Assembly (NCBI GenBank): GCA_014859545.1
Contig: JACUTZ010000003.1
Location: 1 to 46,622 of the forward strand
Reading direction: 5' to 3'
Source of the DNA: Gammaproteobacteria bacterium
GTDB lineage: Bacteria > Pseudomonadota > Gammaproteobacteria > Thiohalomonadales > Thiohalomonadaceae
DNA: 46,622 nucleotides
Part shown: piece by piece, positions 27,363 to 36,468 of the stretch
How the letters are laid out: each line of letters starts with the position of its first letter
How positions within the stretch are numbered: position 1 is the first letter of the stretch
Program-made: the position numbers and the translations under genes
Notes under the pieces: generated by a model
The model's database searches: none
What the model was told of the DNA's origin: nothing
The model's input: only the letters and a program-made list of their open reading frames with translations

Positions 27363-29789
27363 TCACTGCTGACTGGCAGAGCGAGCCATCTCATCCTGCA
27401 GGCTGGCAAAGCCACGTGGCCAGGGGTTGGAGGCCTGCAGCGTCGGGGGCAGACGTGCGATCGTCGCCCGTGCGGTTTCCCGATCGGCAAAGCTGCCATA
27501 GATGATCACATACCAGGGACGTCCATCGCGCTGGGTTTGCACCACCACTCGCTCACCTGGCAGGTTTAGTCCCTGCATCGCTTCGCGAATGGTCTGCTCA
27601 TTGGCGGCGGCGGCCAGCTGAATGGTGTAGCGGGCCGGGTCCTGGCTCCATACCCAGGCATCGTCCTTAACCCCAGAGAGATCCACCGACACCGCAGTGG
27701 GACCAGTGACTGCCGCGCTGGGCGCAGCCACAGACCCTGTGGCGGCAGGGGCCGGGCGGGGCTGCGCTGTCTGCTGCATGGCTTCCTGCACACTTGCGAT
27801 GCTGCGCACCCAGGACTGTACCCCGGCCGGCAAGGCAGCGGCCGCCCGCTCAGCCGCAGCGCGATTCGGGTAACTCCCCTGCGTCAAGGCATAGAGTTGC
27901 TGATCACCCCGTTGCATGGCAAACACTGCCAAAGGCGCTGGCAGATTGTGCCGTGCGATCAGCCCACCCAGGCTTTCCTGCTCGACACTCACCATCAGTT
28001 GAACGGTAAAATTCCCGGCTGGCTGCCCCGCCAGCCATTCACTGGCTTCGACGCCAGAAACGACAAGTATTGGGGCTGCGGTATCCACTACCGCGCTGGG
28101 GACGGTGGTCGCAGGTGGGGGCGGTGGTGGTGTCACATCCGCTGCAGCCGGGGCGACCTCCGCCACTTCTGCCACTGACTCAGGCTCTTGTGTGGCTGGC
28201 GGCACTTCCTCAAGCACCGGAGCGGGCAGGCGTGCCTCGCTGACCACCTGGAAACGCAACACATTGGAACGACGCTCATCCGGGGTATTGAGCTGGATCG
28301 CCCAACCCGCCGTGCTGGCTCCGGTATTGACCTCCATCGCCAGGGTCTCGGTATCGATGAATTCTAGCTGCTCATCCGGCAAGACCTCGACCTGACCTGC
28401 GCGGCTCAAGGCCAGCTTGCTGTCTGGTAAAAAGCCCTGTCCACGTATGATCAGGCGCTGGAGCTGCTGATTGGCCACCACCGGGCTGGGCTCAATTGCC
28501 CGCAACACCAGTTCCACCGGTTCCGCGGGTGTCTCAGGCACGGCCGGAAGCACCAGTGGTGGCTGCACGACTGCCTGTGGCAAGGGTTCCGTCGATACCA
28601 CGGGGGCCGCTTCGCTCGCCACGGCCTCCGGCGGCTGTCCCGCTGGCGCTACCGCTTCGCTGCCGGCTTCATCCACCACCTGACCACTGCTTAGTAGCGG
28701 GCGTGCCAGACTGACTGCTGGCTCGGTCAAGGCCGCCGCACTCAGGGTTGGACGCACCCCGACGGTGTCGTCGCCGCTGACCCCACAACTAATTTGAATA
28801 CGCTCGCCATCGCGTATCACCACGGCCCAGGGTTGGTTCTGCTCGGCCAGGCGTATTACCGGCCGTTCCACACTACTGACGCTGGCCACCTGGGTTTCCA
28901 GATCAAGCCATTCATGTACCCGACCCTGCAGGCCCAGCACCGTCCCAAGGATTGCCATACCGGCGATCCCCAACTTGAGCCCCTGCCCGCCCAGGCGTCC
29001 CTGGCTCTGACGATATTTCTTTTGCAGCAATTGATGGGCATGCAGATTGATTGCGCCCGGAATGCCTTGACTGTTGCGATGAATCTGCCGTATCTCGCGC
29101 TCATCCAGCAGGCCTGAGTCATTAGTCCCCGCTGCGCTTAGACGATGTACAACATACTGGGCAGCTGCTTCCTCGGTGAGCGGTTTGAGTTCGATGTGAT
29201 GTGCTGGTGGCAGCACCGAAAAACGCGGTTCAGCCAGGCGACTTACAATCTCAACTTCGCTGAACAAGAGCAAACGAATGAGTTTACCGTGTTCGCCTTC
29301 CAGCTGAGCCAGGTGCAGGATCAGCTCGAGCGCGTCGTCACTCAGCAGCTGTGCGTCATCCACCAGTAACACCGCCAGGCGCTGTTCCTGTAGTGCAATC
29401 AGCTGAGTTTGTATCCCCGCAAGCAATTCCTCAGGCCGGATAGTCTGTACGTTCAGCTCAAAACATCGGGCCAAGTGGGCAAACAGTTGGTCGGCATCCA
29501 GGCTTGATCCGCCATCAATATGACAACAGCGCCAGTGTGCTTCTGCGCGCTGCAGAAATGCCTTGGCCAGGGTGGATTTGCCCAGGCCCGGCTCGCCGCT
29601 GAGCAGCAAGACCTCATCACTATACTGGGTGAGGTGCTGGAGCATATCCAGGATTTGCCGACGTTCCGGGTCGAGGAACAGAAATGCACCCTCGGCCGTA
29701 GTGGCAAAGGGTGGACTGGATAGTTGAAAATGGGACAGGTAGGAGGCCGAGGCATGGGGATCCTTGCGATGACCGATGCCAAATCTCAT
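27363..29789 (-). CDS. DamX-like protein: AAA ATPase, TM helix, IPT-like domain, two SPOR domains
   Basis: An 808-aa membrane protein. Residues 1-265 form an ExeA/DamX-type AAA ATPase with Walker A GEPGLGKST (65-73) and Walker B LLVDD (141-145). A single membrane helix follows at about 271-288. After a Pro/Ala/Val-rich linker comes a region at about 430-520 resembling an IPT/TIG-like beta domain (QRLIIRGQGFLPDSKLALSRAGQ), then two C-terminal segments with SPOR character (FTVQLMVS... at about 610-680 and YTIQLAAA...YVIIYGSF at about 720-800). SPOR domains bind denuded septal glycan, so a division or cell-wall role is likely. It sits in the damX position between the aroB region and gltB. It overlaps the WGR gene by 4 bp (ATGA). 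The IPT-like call is tentative. Confidence 0.87.
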   Translation of the reverse strand: MRFGIGHRKDPHASASYLSHFQLSSPPFATTAEGAFLFLDPERRQILDMLQHLTQYSDEVLLLSGEPGLGKSTLAKAFLQRAEAHWRCCHIDGGSSLDADQLFAHLARCFELNVQTIRPEELLAGIQTQLIALQEQRLAVLLVDDAQLLSDDALELILHLAQLEGEHGKLIRLLLFSEVEIVSRLAEPRFSVLPPAHHIELKPLTEEAAAQYVVHRLSAAGTNDSGLLDEREIRQIHRNSQGIPGAINLHAHQLLQKKYRQSQGRLGGQGLKLGIAGMAILGTVLGLQGRVHEWLDLETQVASVSSVERPVIRLAEQNQPWAVVIRDGERIQISCGVSGDDTVGVRPTLSAAALTEPAVSLARPLLSSGQVVDEAGSEAVAPAGQPPEAVASEAAPVVSTEPLPQAVVQPPLVLPAVPETPAEPVELVLRAIEPSPVVANQQLQRLIIRGQGFLPDSKLALSRAGQVEVLPDEQLEFIDTETLAMEVNTGASTAGWAIQLNTPDERRSNVLRFQVVSEARLPAPVLEEVPPATQEPESVAEVAEVAPAAADVTPPPPPPATTVPSAVVDTAAPILVVSGVEASEWLAGQPAGNFTVQLMVSVEQESLGGLIARHNLPAPLAVFAMQRGDQQLYALTQGSYPNRAAAERAAAALPAGVQSWVRSIASVQEAMQQTAQPRPAPAATGSVAAPSAAVTGPTAVSVDLSGVKDDAWVWSQDPARYTIQLAAAANEQTIREAMQGLNLPGERVVVQTQRDGRPWYVIIYGSFADRETARATIARLPPTLQASNPWPRGFASLQDEMARSASQQ

Positions 29790-30040
29790 CGTGGCGCCTC
29801 CTCACCCTGGGCAAAAACCACTCGAAAGCCCCGCTTGAGCTGGGTATCCCGGTAGCGGGTCATGGCCAGCTCGGCATCTTCACGGCACTCGTGGTATTCA
29901 CGCTGCACCGTAACTTGTCCGCCCTGATAGCCCCATTGCCTCACCAACGACCACCCGCCCAGCAGGTCTTCCTGGATAAACAGTTGATAATAGCGCGGTG
30001 GCCGATCCTCAGTGACCGGGGCCTGCAGAAAGATTCGCAT
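29786..30040 (-). CDS. Small stand-alone WGR-domain protein
   Basis: An 84-aa protein that is essentially one WGR domain: N-terminal beta strands (RYYQLFIQEDLLGGWSLVRQWG), the WGR-type core WGYQGGQ, then a helix (EDAELAMTRYRDTQLKRG) and a final strand (FRVVF). WGR domains contact nucleic acid in PARPs; small bacterial WGR proteins are mostly uncharacterised. It overlaps the DamX-like gene by 4 bp (ATGA), implying coupled translation. It follows the dGTPase-like gene by 119 bp that include a perfect inverted repeat. This gene is not part of the usual aroB-damX neighbourhood. Confidence 0.88.
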   Translation of the reverse strand: MRIFLQAPVTEDRPPRYYQLFIQEDLLGGWSLVRQWGYQGGQVTVQREYHECREDAELAMTRYRDTQLKRGFRVVFAQGEEAPR

Positions 30041-30112
30041 AGTCCAGATAGCTTGCTATTCAATGGTTCCACCGAGCGGACGCTTTTGGGTTAAAACACT
30101 AAAAGCTGTGCT

Positions 30113-30148
30113 GCCACATACCATTGATAACAATATATGGTATGTGGC
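30113..30148. repeat. 12-bp perfect inverted repeat between dgt and the WGR gene
   Basis: GCCACATACCAT (30113-30124) and ATGGTATGTGGC (30137-30148) are perfect inverted repeats around a 12-nt AT-rich centre that itself contains ATTG/CAAT. There is no T-run after it on either strand, so it is not a standard terminator. It may be an operator, an RNA-processing hairpin or a weak terminator of the dGTPase gene, which stops at 30160. Confidence 0.75.
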
Positions 30149-30159
30149 CCGCTGTAAAG

Positions 30160-31332
30160 TCAGGTGAGTTCACCTGGGCTAAAGAGTTTGCGGTACTCCA
30201 GGATCGCAAATCGATCGGTCATCCCGGCGATGTAATCAGCGACGGCACGGGCCCGGCCGCTCTCACCAGCCACGGCCTCCATCTGCCGGGCCCGTTGCTG
30301 GTGTTCACCCGGCATCAGCCGCAAATCCTCAAACATCGCCCCGAACAACTCGTTGACCATGTGCTGGGCCTTCACACTCATGCGATGTACCCGGTAATGA
30401 CGGTATAGATGTTCATGCAGGAAATGCTTCAAGGCCTGGTGTTCGCCCTTCATCTGTTCGCTAAAACAGATCAGCGGTCTCGTCTGCTGGCGTACCGCCT
30501 CAATGTCCTGTGGTGCGATCGCTGCAATGGCCTGTTCGCTGGTTTTCAGCAGATCAACCACCTGCCTGTTGATCATCCGGCGAATGATCTCATGGGTCAG
30601 GGTACGGCCATCCAGTCCCGGATATTCTGCCTGCACGACCTGGTACTGCCGTTCAAACAAACTCAGTTCGCGCAACTGCTGCAGATTGATCAGCCCCGAA
30701 CGCAGCCCATCGTCCACATCATGATTGTTATAGGCGATGGCATCGGCCAGATTGGCCACCTGGGCCTCCAGCCCGGGCTGTCGACCCAGCAGGAAACGCC
30801 GCCCCAGCTCGCCCAATTGTTCGGCATTCTGCCGGGAGCAATGTTTGAGGATCCCCTCGCGGGTCTCAAAGCAGAGGTTCAGGCCATTGAAGTCGGCATA
30901 GCGCTGCTCCAGCTCATCGACCACCCGCAACGACTGCAGATTATGCTCGAAACCGCCATAGGGCTTCATGCAGCGATTCAGGGCATCCTGCCCGGCATGG
31001 CCAAACGGGGTATGACCCAGGTCGTGGGCCAGGCTAATCGCCTCGGTAAGGTCTTCATTCAAACCCAGGGCACGCGCCACCGCCCGCCCAATCTGCGCCA
31101 CTTCAATCGAATGGGTCAGGCGGGTACGAAACATGTCCCCTTCATGGTTGACGAACACCTGGGTCTTGTACTCCAGGCGCCGAAATGCCGAAGAGTGCAC
31201 GATTCGGTCGCGATCACGCTGGAATTCGCTGCGATAATTCGGACTGTCTTCGGGAACACGTCGACCATGCGAGGCCTGCTCACTTGCCGCATAGGGGGCC
31301 AGTCTGGCAGCAGGCGCGAGCTGGGTGGACAT
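30160..31332 (-). CDS. dgt: Deoxyguanosinetriphosphate triphosphohydrolase-like protein (HD domain)
   Basis: A 390-aa HD-superfamily enzyme of the dGTPase-like (type 2) group, which hydrolyses dNTPs to the nucleoside and triphosphate. The N terminus [18 protein letters not shown], the metal-binding histidine in [15 protein letters not shown], the HD motif [14 protein letters not shown] and the distal aspartate in [13 protein letters not shown] are all present. I start it at 31332 (MSTQLAPA), one base after the aroB stop (TAGTATG). An ATG at 31353 inside aroB is an alternative. It is co-directional with aroB and the WGR gene. Related dGTPases can deplete nucleotides during phage infection, but nothing here shows that role. 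Confidence 0.92.
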   Translation of the reverse strand: MSTQLAPAARLAPYAASEQASHGRRVPEDSPNYRSEFQRDRDRIVHSSAFRRLEYKTQVFVNHEGDMFRTRLTHSIEVAQIGRAVARALGLNEDLTEAISLAHDLGHTPFGHAGQDALNRCMKPYGGFEHNLQSLRVVDELEQRYADFNGLNLCFETREGILKHCSRQNAEQLGELGRRFLLGRQPGLEAQVANLADAIAYNNHDVDDGLRSGLINLQQLRELSLFERQYQVVQAEYPGLDGRTLTHEIIRRMINRQVVDLLKTSEQAIAAIAPQDIEAVRQQTRPLICFSEQMKGEHQALKHFLHEHLYRHYRVHRMSVKAQHMVNELFGAMFEDLRLMPGEHQQRARQMEAVAGESGRARAVADYIAGMTDRFAILEYRKLFSPGELT

Positions 31333-31333
31333 A

Positions 31334-32425
31334 CTAGGCACGGGCCCTGGCATGATGGTGATCCAGCATCCTGCTGATCGCCTCGGGACTGACCTGATCG
31401 GTGATTACCGACTCGCCCAGGGCACGCATCAGCACCAGGCGCAGCTTGCCATCCTGAACCTTCTTGTCCACCGCCATCAGTTCCAGGAAACGCTGGCTAT
31501 CCAGTTCTTGCGGGGCCTGTACCGGTAGCCCGGCCTGTACAATCAGGCTGCGGGCACGCTGTGATGCCTCGGCCGTAATCCAGCCCAGCTGGGCCGATAA
31601 TTCTGCCGCCAGCACCATGCCGGTGCCAACCGCCTCGCCGTGTAGCCATTCCCCGTATCCCATTCCGGTTTCGATCGCATGGCCAAAGGTATGCCCCAGG
31701 TTCAGCAACGCGCGTTGGCCACTTTCCCGTTCATCGGCAGCGACAATCTCCGCCTTGTCCTGACAGGATCGGGCGATCGCATCACTGAGTGCTGCCTGGT
31801 CACGGGCACGCAAGGCCCCCATATTCGCTTCCAGCCATGCGAGAAAACCAGGGTCGTTGATCAAGCCGTATTTGATCACCTCCGCCAGGCCCGCAGACAA
31901 CTGGCGATCATCCAGGGTATTAAGGGTTGTGGTATCCGCCAGTACCAGGCGTGGCTGGTGAAAGGCGCCGATCATGTTCTTGCCCAAGGGGTGATTGACC
32001 CCAGTCTTGCCGCCGACCGAAGAATCCACCTGGGACAGCAGTGTGGTCGGGATCTGGATAAAATCGACACCGCGCTGATAACAGGCCGCAGCAAAACCCG
32101 TCATGTCACCGATCACCCCGCCACCCAGCGCCACCAGGGTGCAGCGTCGGTCAAAACGCGCGCCAAGTAGCGCATCGAAAATGCGATTCCAGATCTCCAG
32201 GGTTTTGTATTGTTCGCCATCAGGCAGGATCAGCTGCTGACACTGCCAGGCCGAGAAGCCCTGCAGGGCTTGTTGCAGGTAGAGTGGTGCGACGGTTTCG
32301 TTGGTGACGATCATCACCTGACGCCCAGCAACATATGGCTGGATCAGGTCCGTCCGGCCCAGCAGATCCGGGCCGATATGGATTGGGTAGCTTCTCTCAC
32401 CCAGATCAACGTGGAGGGTTTTCAT
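31334..32425 (-). CDS. aroB: 3-dehydroquinate synthase
   Basis: A 363-aa NAD- and metal-dependent enzyme, second step of the shikimate pathway (DAHP to 3-dehydroquinate). It shows [11 protein letters not shown], the NAD-binding [15 protein letters not shown], the [21 protein letters not shown] signature and the metal histidines in [12 protein letters not shown] and GEAVGTGM. Length is standard. The ATG at 32425 lies 57 bp after aroK, the classic pair. Confidence 0.97.
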   Translation of the reverse strand: MKTLHVDLGERSYPIHIGPDLLGRTDLIQPYVAGRQVMIVTNETVAPLYLQQALQGFSAWQCQQLILPDGEQYKTLEIWNRIFDALLGARFDRRCTLVALGGGVIGDMTGFAAACYQRGVDFIQIPTTLLSQVDSSVGGKTGVNHPLGKNMIGAFHQPRLVLADTTTLNTLDDRQLSAGLAEVIKYGLINDPGFLAWLEANMGALRARDQAALSDAIARSCQDKAEIVAADERESGQRALLNLGHTFGHAIETGMGYGEWLHGEAVGTGMVLAAELSAQLGWITAEASQRARSLIVQAGLPVQAPQELDSQRFLELMAVDKKVQDGKLRLVLMRALGESVITDQVSPEAISRMLDHHHARARA

Positions 32426-32482
32426 CTTTCCAGTGTCACAATCCTCAGGGAGCCCTACTATACCTGAATCCCTGGCATCACG

Positions 32483-33010
32483 TCATCGCGGCGGCGTCCG
32501 CTCCATTTGTTTGAGTCGTGCAGCAATCTCTTTGACGACACTACGCACCGAACGATCATCGGTGTGTATCACCATGTCGGCCAGCTGGTGATAGATGGGA
32601 TCACGCTCCGCCATGATCTCCTCCAGGCGGGCGCGCGGATTCGCGGTTTGCAGCAGGGGGCGATTGCGATCCCGGCTGGTACGCTCAAACAACTGATCCA
32701 TTGAGGCATAGAGATAGATCACCACCCCACGCTGTTTTAGCATGCTGCGGTTTTCCTCACGAAGTATCGCCCCACCCCCCGTTGCCAGGACGATACCTTC
32801 CATGCTGGAAAGCTCATCGATCATCGCAGACTCGCGCTTGCGAAACCCCTCCTCGCCCTCGATCTCAAAGATCAGCGGGATGCTTGCTCCGGTACGCGCC
32901 ACGATCTCATGATCGCTATCCTTGAAAGGCATCTTCATTACATTGGAAAGCTGCCGCCCAATCGTACTCTTGCCTGCCCCCATCGGGCCTATCAGAAAGA
33001 TATTTTTCAC
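32483..33010 (-). CDS. aroK: Shikimate kinase
   Basis: A 175-aa P-loop kinase phosphorylating shikimate. Walker A GPMGAGKST is near residues 8-16, the substrate aspartate region reads DSDHEIVARTG, the ATGGGAILRE motif is intact, and the lid arginine segment is RDRNRPLL. The start is a GTG at 33010 (GTG AAA AAT). A strong hairpin separates it from pilQ upstream, so aroK-aroB may be partly uncoupled from the pil operon. Confidence 0.96.
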   Translation of the reverse strand: MKNIFLIGPMGAGKSTIGRQLSNVMKMPFKDSDHEIVARTGASIPLIFEIEGEEGFRKRESAMIDELSSMEGIVLATGGGAILREENRSMLKQRGVVIYLYASMDQLFERTSRDRNRPLLQTANPRARLEEIMAERDPIYHQLADMVIHTDDRSVRSVVKEIAARLKQMERTPPR

Positions 33011-33040
33011 GTCAGCTTTGCCAGATTGCGACCTGTGTTA

Positions 33041-33080
33041 AAACAAAAACGACGGCACAGCGAGCGCTGTGCCGTCGTTT
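33041..33080 (-). terminator. Strong hairpin terminator between pilQ and aroK
   Basis: A 15-bp perfect stem (33048-33062 with 33065-33079) around only two loop bases, followed on the minus strand by TTTTTGTTTT. It begins 17 bp after the pilQ stop (33097). It would end the pilMNOPQ transcript or act as a partial terminator before aroK. Confidence 0.85.
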
Positions 33081-33096
33081 GCGGGTAAACCCTGAT

Positions 33097-35187
33097 TTAT
33101 TCCATCCCGGTACGCATACCCTCCTTGAGGATACGCGGGGTGACAAAGATCAGCAGTTCATTCTTGGATGCGGAACGACTGTTGGAACGAAACAACGCAC
33201 CCAGCAGCGGGATATCACCGAACAGCGGCACCTTGCTGGCCCCCTCTGAGGTGCTCTGCTCATAAATCCCGCCCAGCACCACAGTATCCCCGTTATCCAC
33301 CAGGACCTGGGTCTCTACCGAGCGGGTATCGATGGACGGTACACCACCAAAGATACCGCCAACGCTGTCCTTATTGACCTTCAGATCCATGGAGACGCGC
33401 TCGTCTGGGGTAATCTGCGGGGTCACTTCCAGACTCAGCACCGCCTTCTTGAAGGACACGGAAGTGGCACCACTGGCAGAGGCCTCCTGGTAGGGAATGT
33501 CCACACCTTGCTCGATCTTGGCGGTGCGCTGGTTAGAGGTGATGACACGCGGGTTGGACACCACCTCACCACGGCCTTCGGTCTGCAGCGCAGAGAGCTC
33601 CAGGTCCACCAGATAGCCACCACCCAGTACCGCCATGGCGACGCGACCGGCGTTGCCGGGCGCGGGGAAGTTCACATTATAGCGGCTACCCTGAGCAGGA
33701 AAGTTTCCAGGGCTTGTAGTATTAGCAATGGCATCCGCACCCGCCCCAGTACCGCTAACACCGATTCTTGGGTCGGAGTTGGTCCCGGCACCTTGTCTTG
33801 CACTCACCCCTGCTCTGACACCCAGGTCACGACTGAAGTCATCATTGGCAATCACGATGCGGCTTTCGATCATCACTTGACTGACCGGCACATCCAGGCG
33901 GCGGATCAAACGGGCAATATCGTCATGCTTGTCTGCGGTTTCCAGTACCATCAGGGTATTGGTTCGCGCATCGATGGTTACATTGCCACGGGCTGACAGG
34001 ATGCTGGCATCGCCACTCCTCAGCAGGGAAGAGATATCGGCAGCGCGCGCATAATTCACCTGATAAAATTGGGTGCGCAGCGGGGCCAATTCGACGACCG
34101 TTTGTTGCGCTTCCATCTCGGCCTTGTCACGCGCGGCCAGCTCGGCATTCGGCGCGATCAGTACCACGTTGCCGGTTTGACGCATCCCCAGTCCACGGGT
34201 CTTGAGAATGATATCCAGGGCCTGGTCCCAGGGCACATTGCGCAGGCGCAGGGTGATGTTGCCCTGGACGGTGTCACTGGCCACCACATTCAGGCCGGTA
34301 AAATCCGCGATCAATTGCAGCACGGCGCGCACTTCAATGTTCTGGAAGTTCAGGGACAGCTTCTCACCGGAATAGCCAAACTCATCCTGCCTGGTCAGCT
34401 GCTCTTCTTCCTTGCTCAGCTGACGGAAGCTCACCACATAGGTGTTACCGGTTTGATATGCCATGTGTTCATAGGCACCCTCAGCCGTGATCACCATCCG
34501 TGCCCCGCCATCCGCCGGGAACAGGTCGACAAAACTCACCGGCGTGGCAAAGTCCTTCACATCCAGGCGACGCACCAGCGAATCCGGCACTTTGATATTC
34601 AGAAAATCCAGGTGGGTCTTGTCTGCGCGCTCACTGATATTGATCACCGAGGCAGGGTTTGACAAGGTGATGGTGATATTACCCTCGCCCTTGTCACCAC
34701 GGCGAAAATCGATATCCCGAATCTCATCCTGCACACTGCTCACAGCCCGAGCGACTGCTGGGGTGCTGGCCCCATCCTTGTTCAGGGAAATGATGATTCG
34801 ATTCCCCTCACTGTGAATCTCATAGGGCACCGGATTGACCATGCTCAGCACCAGGCGGGTGCGGCCACCCGCTTCGACTGCACGGAGTTGTCTGGCCAGA
34901 TTGGATTCGATCTGCATGCTTGGCTCAGCCAGGGCCATCCGCGTTCCCACTAAATCGATCGCCAAACGTGGCGGATCATTAATGGTAAAGCTACTGACCT
35001 CTGGCGCAGGCCCAGACAGGGTGAGCTGGATCTGCATTTGGTTGCCCGGCAACAGGGAGTAATCCACCGCATTCAGACTTACCTGTGCATGGGTTGCCAT
35101 GGCAAACAGTGACAGGATACCCACTACCATCGCTTTCATCATTTTCTTCATATATCCAGACTCACTTCGTGTCATTACGTATTCCAT
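33097..35187 (-). CDS. pilQ: Type IV pilus secretin PilQ
   Basis: An outer-membrane secretin through which the type IV pilus passes. Following the signal peptide (MKKMMKAMVVGILSLFAMATHAQ) come two AMIN peptidoglycan-binding domains, the short secretin N-terminal domain (LSLNFQNIEVRAVLQLIADF), a NolW-type repeat and the secretin barrel ending VPLFGDIPLLGALFRS and ELLIFVTPRIL. Three starts are possible. A GTG at 35211 forms GTGA with the pilP stop. An ATG at 35187 has GGGGG 8 bases upstream. An ATG at 35151 gives the most compact signal peptide but a weak ribosome site. I use 35187 (696 aa). Last gene of the pilMNOPQ operon. Confidence 0.94.
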   Translation of the reverse strand: MEYVMTRSESGYMKKMMKAMVVGILSLFAMATHAQVSLNAVDYSLLPGNQMQIQLTLSGPAPEVSSFTINDPPRLAIDLVGTRMALAEPSMQIESNLARQLRAVEAGGRTRLVLSMVNPVPYEIHSEGNRIIISLNKDGASTPAVARAVSSVQDEIRDIDFRRGDKGEGNITITLSNPASVINISERADKTHLDFLNIKVPDSLVRRLDVKDFATPVSFVDLFPADGGARMVITAEGAYEHMAYQTGNTYVVSFRQLSKEEEQLTRQDEFGYSGEKLSLNFQNIEVRAVLQLIADFTGLNVVASDTVQGNITLRLRNVPWDQALDIILKTRGLGMRQTGNVVLIAPNAELAARDKAEMEAQQTVVELAPLRTQFYQVNYARAADISSLLRSGDASILSARGNVTIDARTNTLMVLETADKHDDIARLIRRLDVPVSQVMIESRIVIANDDFSRDLGVRAGVSARQGAGTNSDPRIGVSGTGAGADAIANTTSPGNFPAQGSRYNVNFPAPGNAGRVAMAVLGGGYLVDLELSALQTEGRGEVVSNPRVITSNQRTAKIEQGVDIPYQEASASGATSVSFKKAVLSLEVTPQITPDERVSMDLKVNKDSVGGIFGGVPSIDTRSVETQVLVDNGDTVVLGGIYEQSTSEGASKVPLFGDIPLLGALFRSNSRSASKNELLIFVTPRILKEGMRTGME

Positions 35188-35207
35188 TTGATCGGCCCCC
35201 GGTGCAT

Positions 35208-35771
35208 TCACTCAATCAGGCTAAGCGCAGCTTCACGCTCAATCCAGCCGCCTCTCCCATCAGCCACGACCTCATCGATCAACAGCCTGTTCTCTGTCAC
35301 AGCCACTATTTTTCCGAAATTTGTGCCGACATAGTTTCCAGCCCTCACGCGGTGCACCATGCGATCCGGTGAGGTAATAATCGCCCACTCCTGACCGTCC
35401 ATCGATAAGTGCCCAACGAAGCGCAGGGTATCCAAGGGGAAGCTCTCCAGGGTTTCCCTGTTGCGATTCAGATCAGGTCCGGGGATGCCACTGGTTGTGG
35501 TTGCCACGATCTCCGCATCAGCTTCAAAGCGCATGAAGGGATCACGCAAGTCGTTTGCCTCGTAGTGCACGATCTCATAGCTTTTGAATTCCGGCACCGG
35601 CGCGATACGTCCCGGTGGTTTGGCCTTTTCCGCTCGCAGGTACTGTTGCAGGTCGCTCATATCGCCACCACTGCATGCGCTCAAAAGGCCCAGCACGGTC
35701 GTAATCAGCCCGATTTTCACCAGCGCAGGCACTAACAGGCTGGAGTGTTTTGCGCTTGTCATCAGCCGCAT
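35208..35771 (-). CDS. pilP: Type IV pilus inner-membrane lipoprotein PilP
   Basis: A 187-aa lipoprotein with lipobox GLLSAC near residue 33, a flexible Pro-rich segment (KAKPPGRIAPVPEF), then the PilP beta domain (YEANDLRDPFMRF, ending with GNYVGTNFGKIVAVTENRLLIDE). It links the PilMNO inner-membrane platform to PilQ. The ATG at 35771 leaves 47 bp to pilO; the downstream pilQ frame overlaps its stop at GTGA. Confidence 0.94.
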   Translation of the reverse strand: MRLMTSAKHSSLLVPALVKIGLITTVLGLLSACSGGDMSDLQQYLRAEKAKPPGRIAPVPEFKSYEIVHYEANDLRDPFMRFEADAEIVATTTSGIPGPDLNRNRETLESFPLDTLRFVGHLSMDGQEWAIITSPDRMVHRVRAGNYVGTNFGKIVAVTENRLLIDEVVADGRGGWIEREAALSLIE

Positions 35772-35818
35772 AGTGTTGATTCCTTCATATCCATAATATG
35801 CTTCCCGTTAAGCCCTGA

Positions 35819-36466
35819 TCAGCGACGGCGCGGCGCCGTGGCACGCCGTTGTGCTGCGCTGGCCGCTGCGATCTCATCCTCATCCAGATAGCGATAGGTA
35901 CGCGCTGTCGCTGTCATGGTCAGCTTTTCTTCTCGTGAGCTGATGGCAATATTATGCAGGGTCACGATGCGTGGCAGTGCGGCGACACCGGCGACAAACT
36001 GTCCCATCTGGTGGTAGTCACCCCGCACGTCGATGGCAATCGGCAATTCGGCATAGAAATCACGCCGGGTTTCGTTTGCAGGACGGAAAAGTACGAACTC
36101 CAGGCCGCTGGCCAAGCCCTTTTGGGTAATATCGTCCAGCAGGTCTTCCACTTCTGTACGTCCCGGCAACTGACGCAGCATGGTACCAAAGGACTCCTCC
36201 ATCTCTGCCATCTGAATTTTATAGGCTTCCAGATTGGCCGCCTTGGCCTGCTTTTGCTCAAAATCACGTTTGAGTCGGCTTTCCTGCGCCTGTACCCGTT
36301 CCAGCGCGACCATTTGATGTTGGGTATCAAAATAATAGCCCGCGCCGAGGACTGCGGCGCATACCAGCAGGATGATCAGCGAGCGAACCAGGATCGGCCA
36401 ATTGCCGATATTATCGGGGTCCAGATTCTGAAATTGCCCCTGTATTTTTTCGAAATCGATCTTCAC
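35819..36466 (-). CDS. pilO: Type IV pilus assembly protein PilO
   Basis: A 215-aa bitopic inner-membrane protein: short cytoplasmic N terminus, one membrane helix (about 26-46), a coiled coil (about 50-95) and a periplasmic ferredoxin-like domain ending with a basic tail (RRATAPRRR). It pairs with PilN. The start is a GTG at 36466 with GGGAGAG upstream; only 2 bp separate it from the pilN stop. Confidence 0.94.
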   Translation of the reverse strand: MKIDFEKIQGQFQNLDPDNIGNWPILVRSLIILLVCAAVLGAGYYFDTQHQMVALERVQAQESRLKRDFEQKQAKAANLEAYKIQMAEMEESFGTMLRQLPGRTEVEDLLDDITQKGLASGLEFVLFRPANETRRDFYAELPIAIDVRGDYHQMGQFVAGVAALPRIVTLHNIAISSREEKLTMTATARTYRYLDEDEIAAASAAQRRATAPRRR

Positions 36467-36468
36467 GA

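Noticed and set aside
30160-31332. dGTPase-like gene considered as part of an anti-phage island
   Set aside because: The flanking genes are core genome, composition is uniform and there are no mobile-element signs. A defence role remains only a hypothesis and is reported as such.
35288-35300. Short match (AACAGCCTGTT) to the arm of the 145-bp palindrome inside pilP
   Set aside because: Only 11 bases, in coding sequence, with no second arm. Likely chance.
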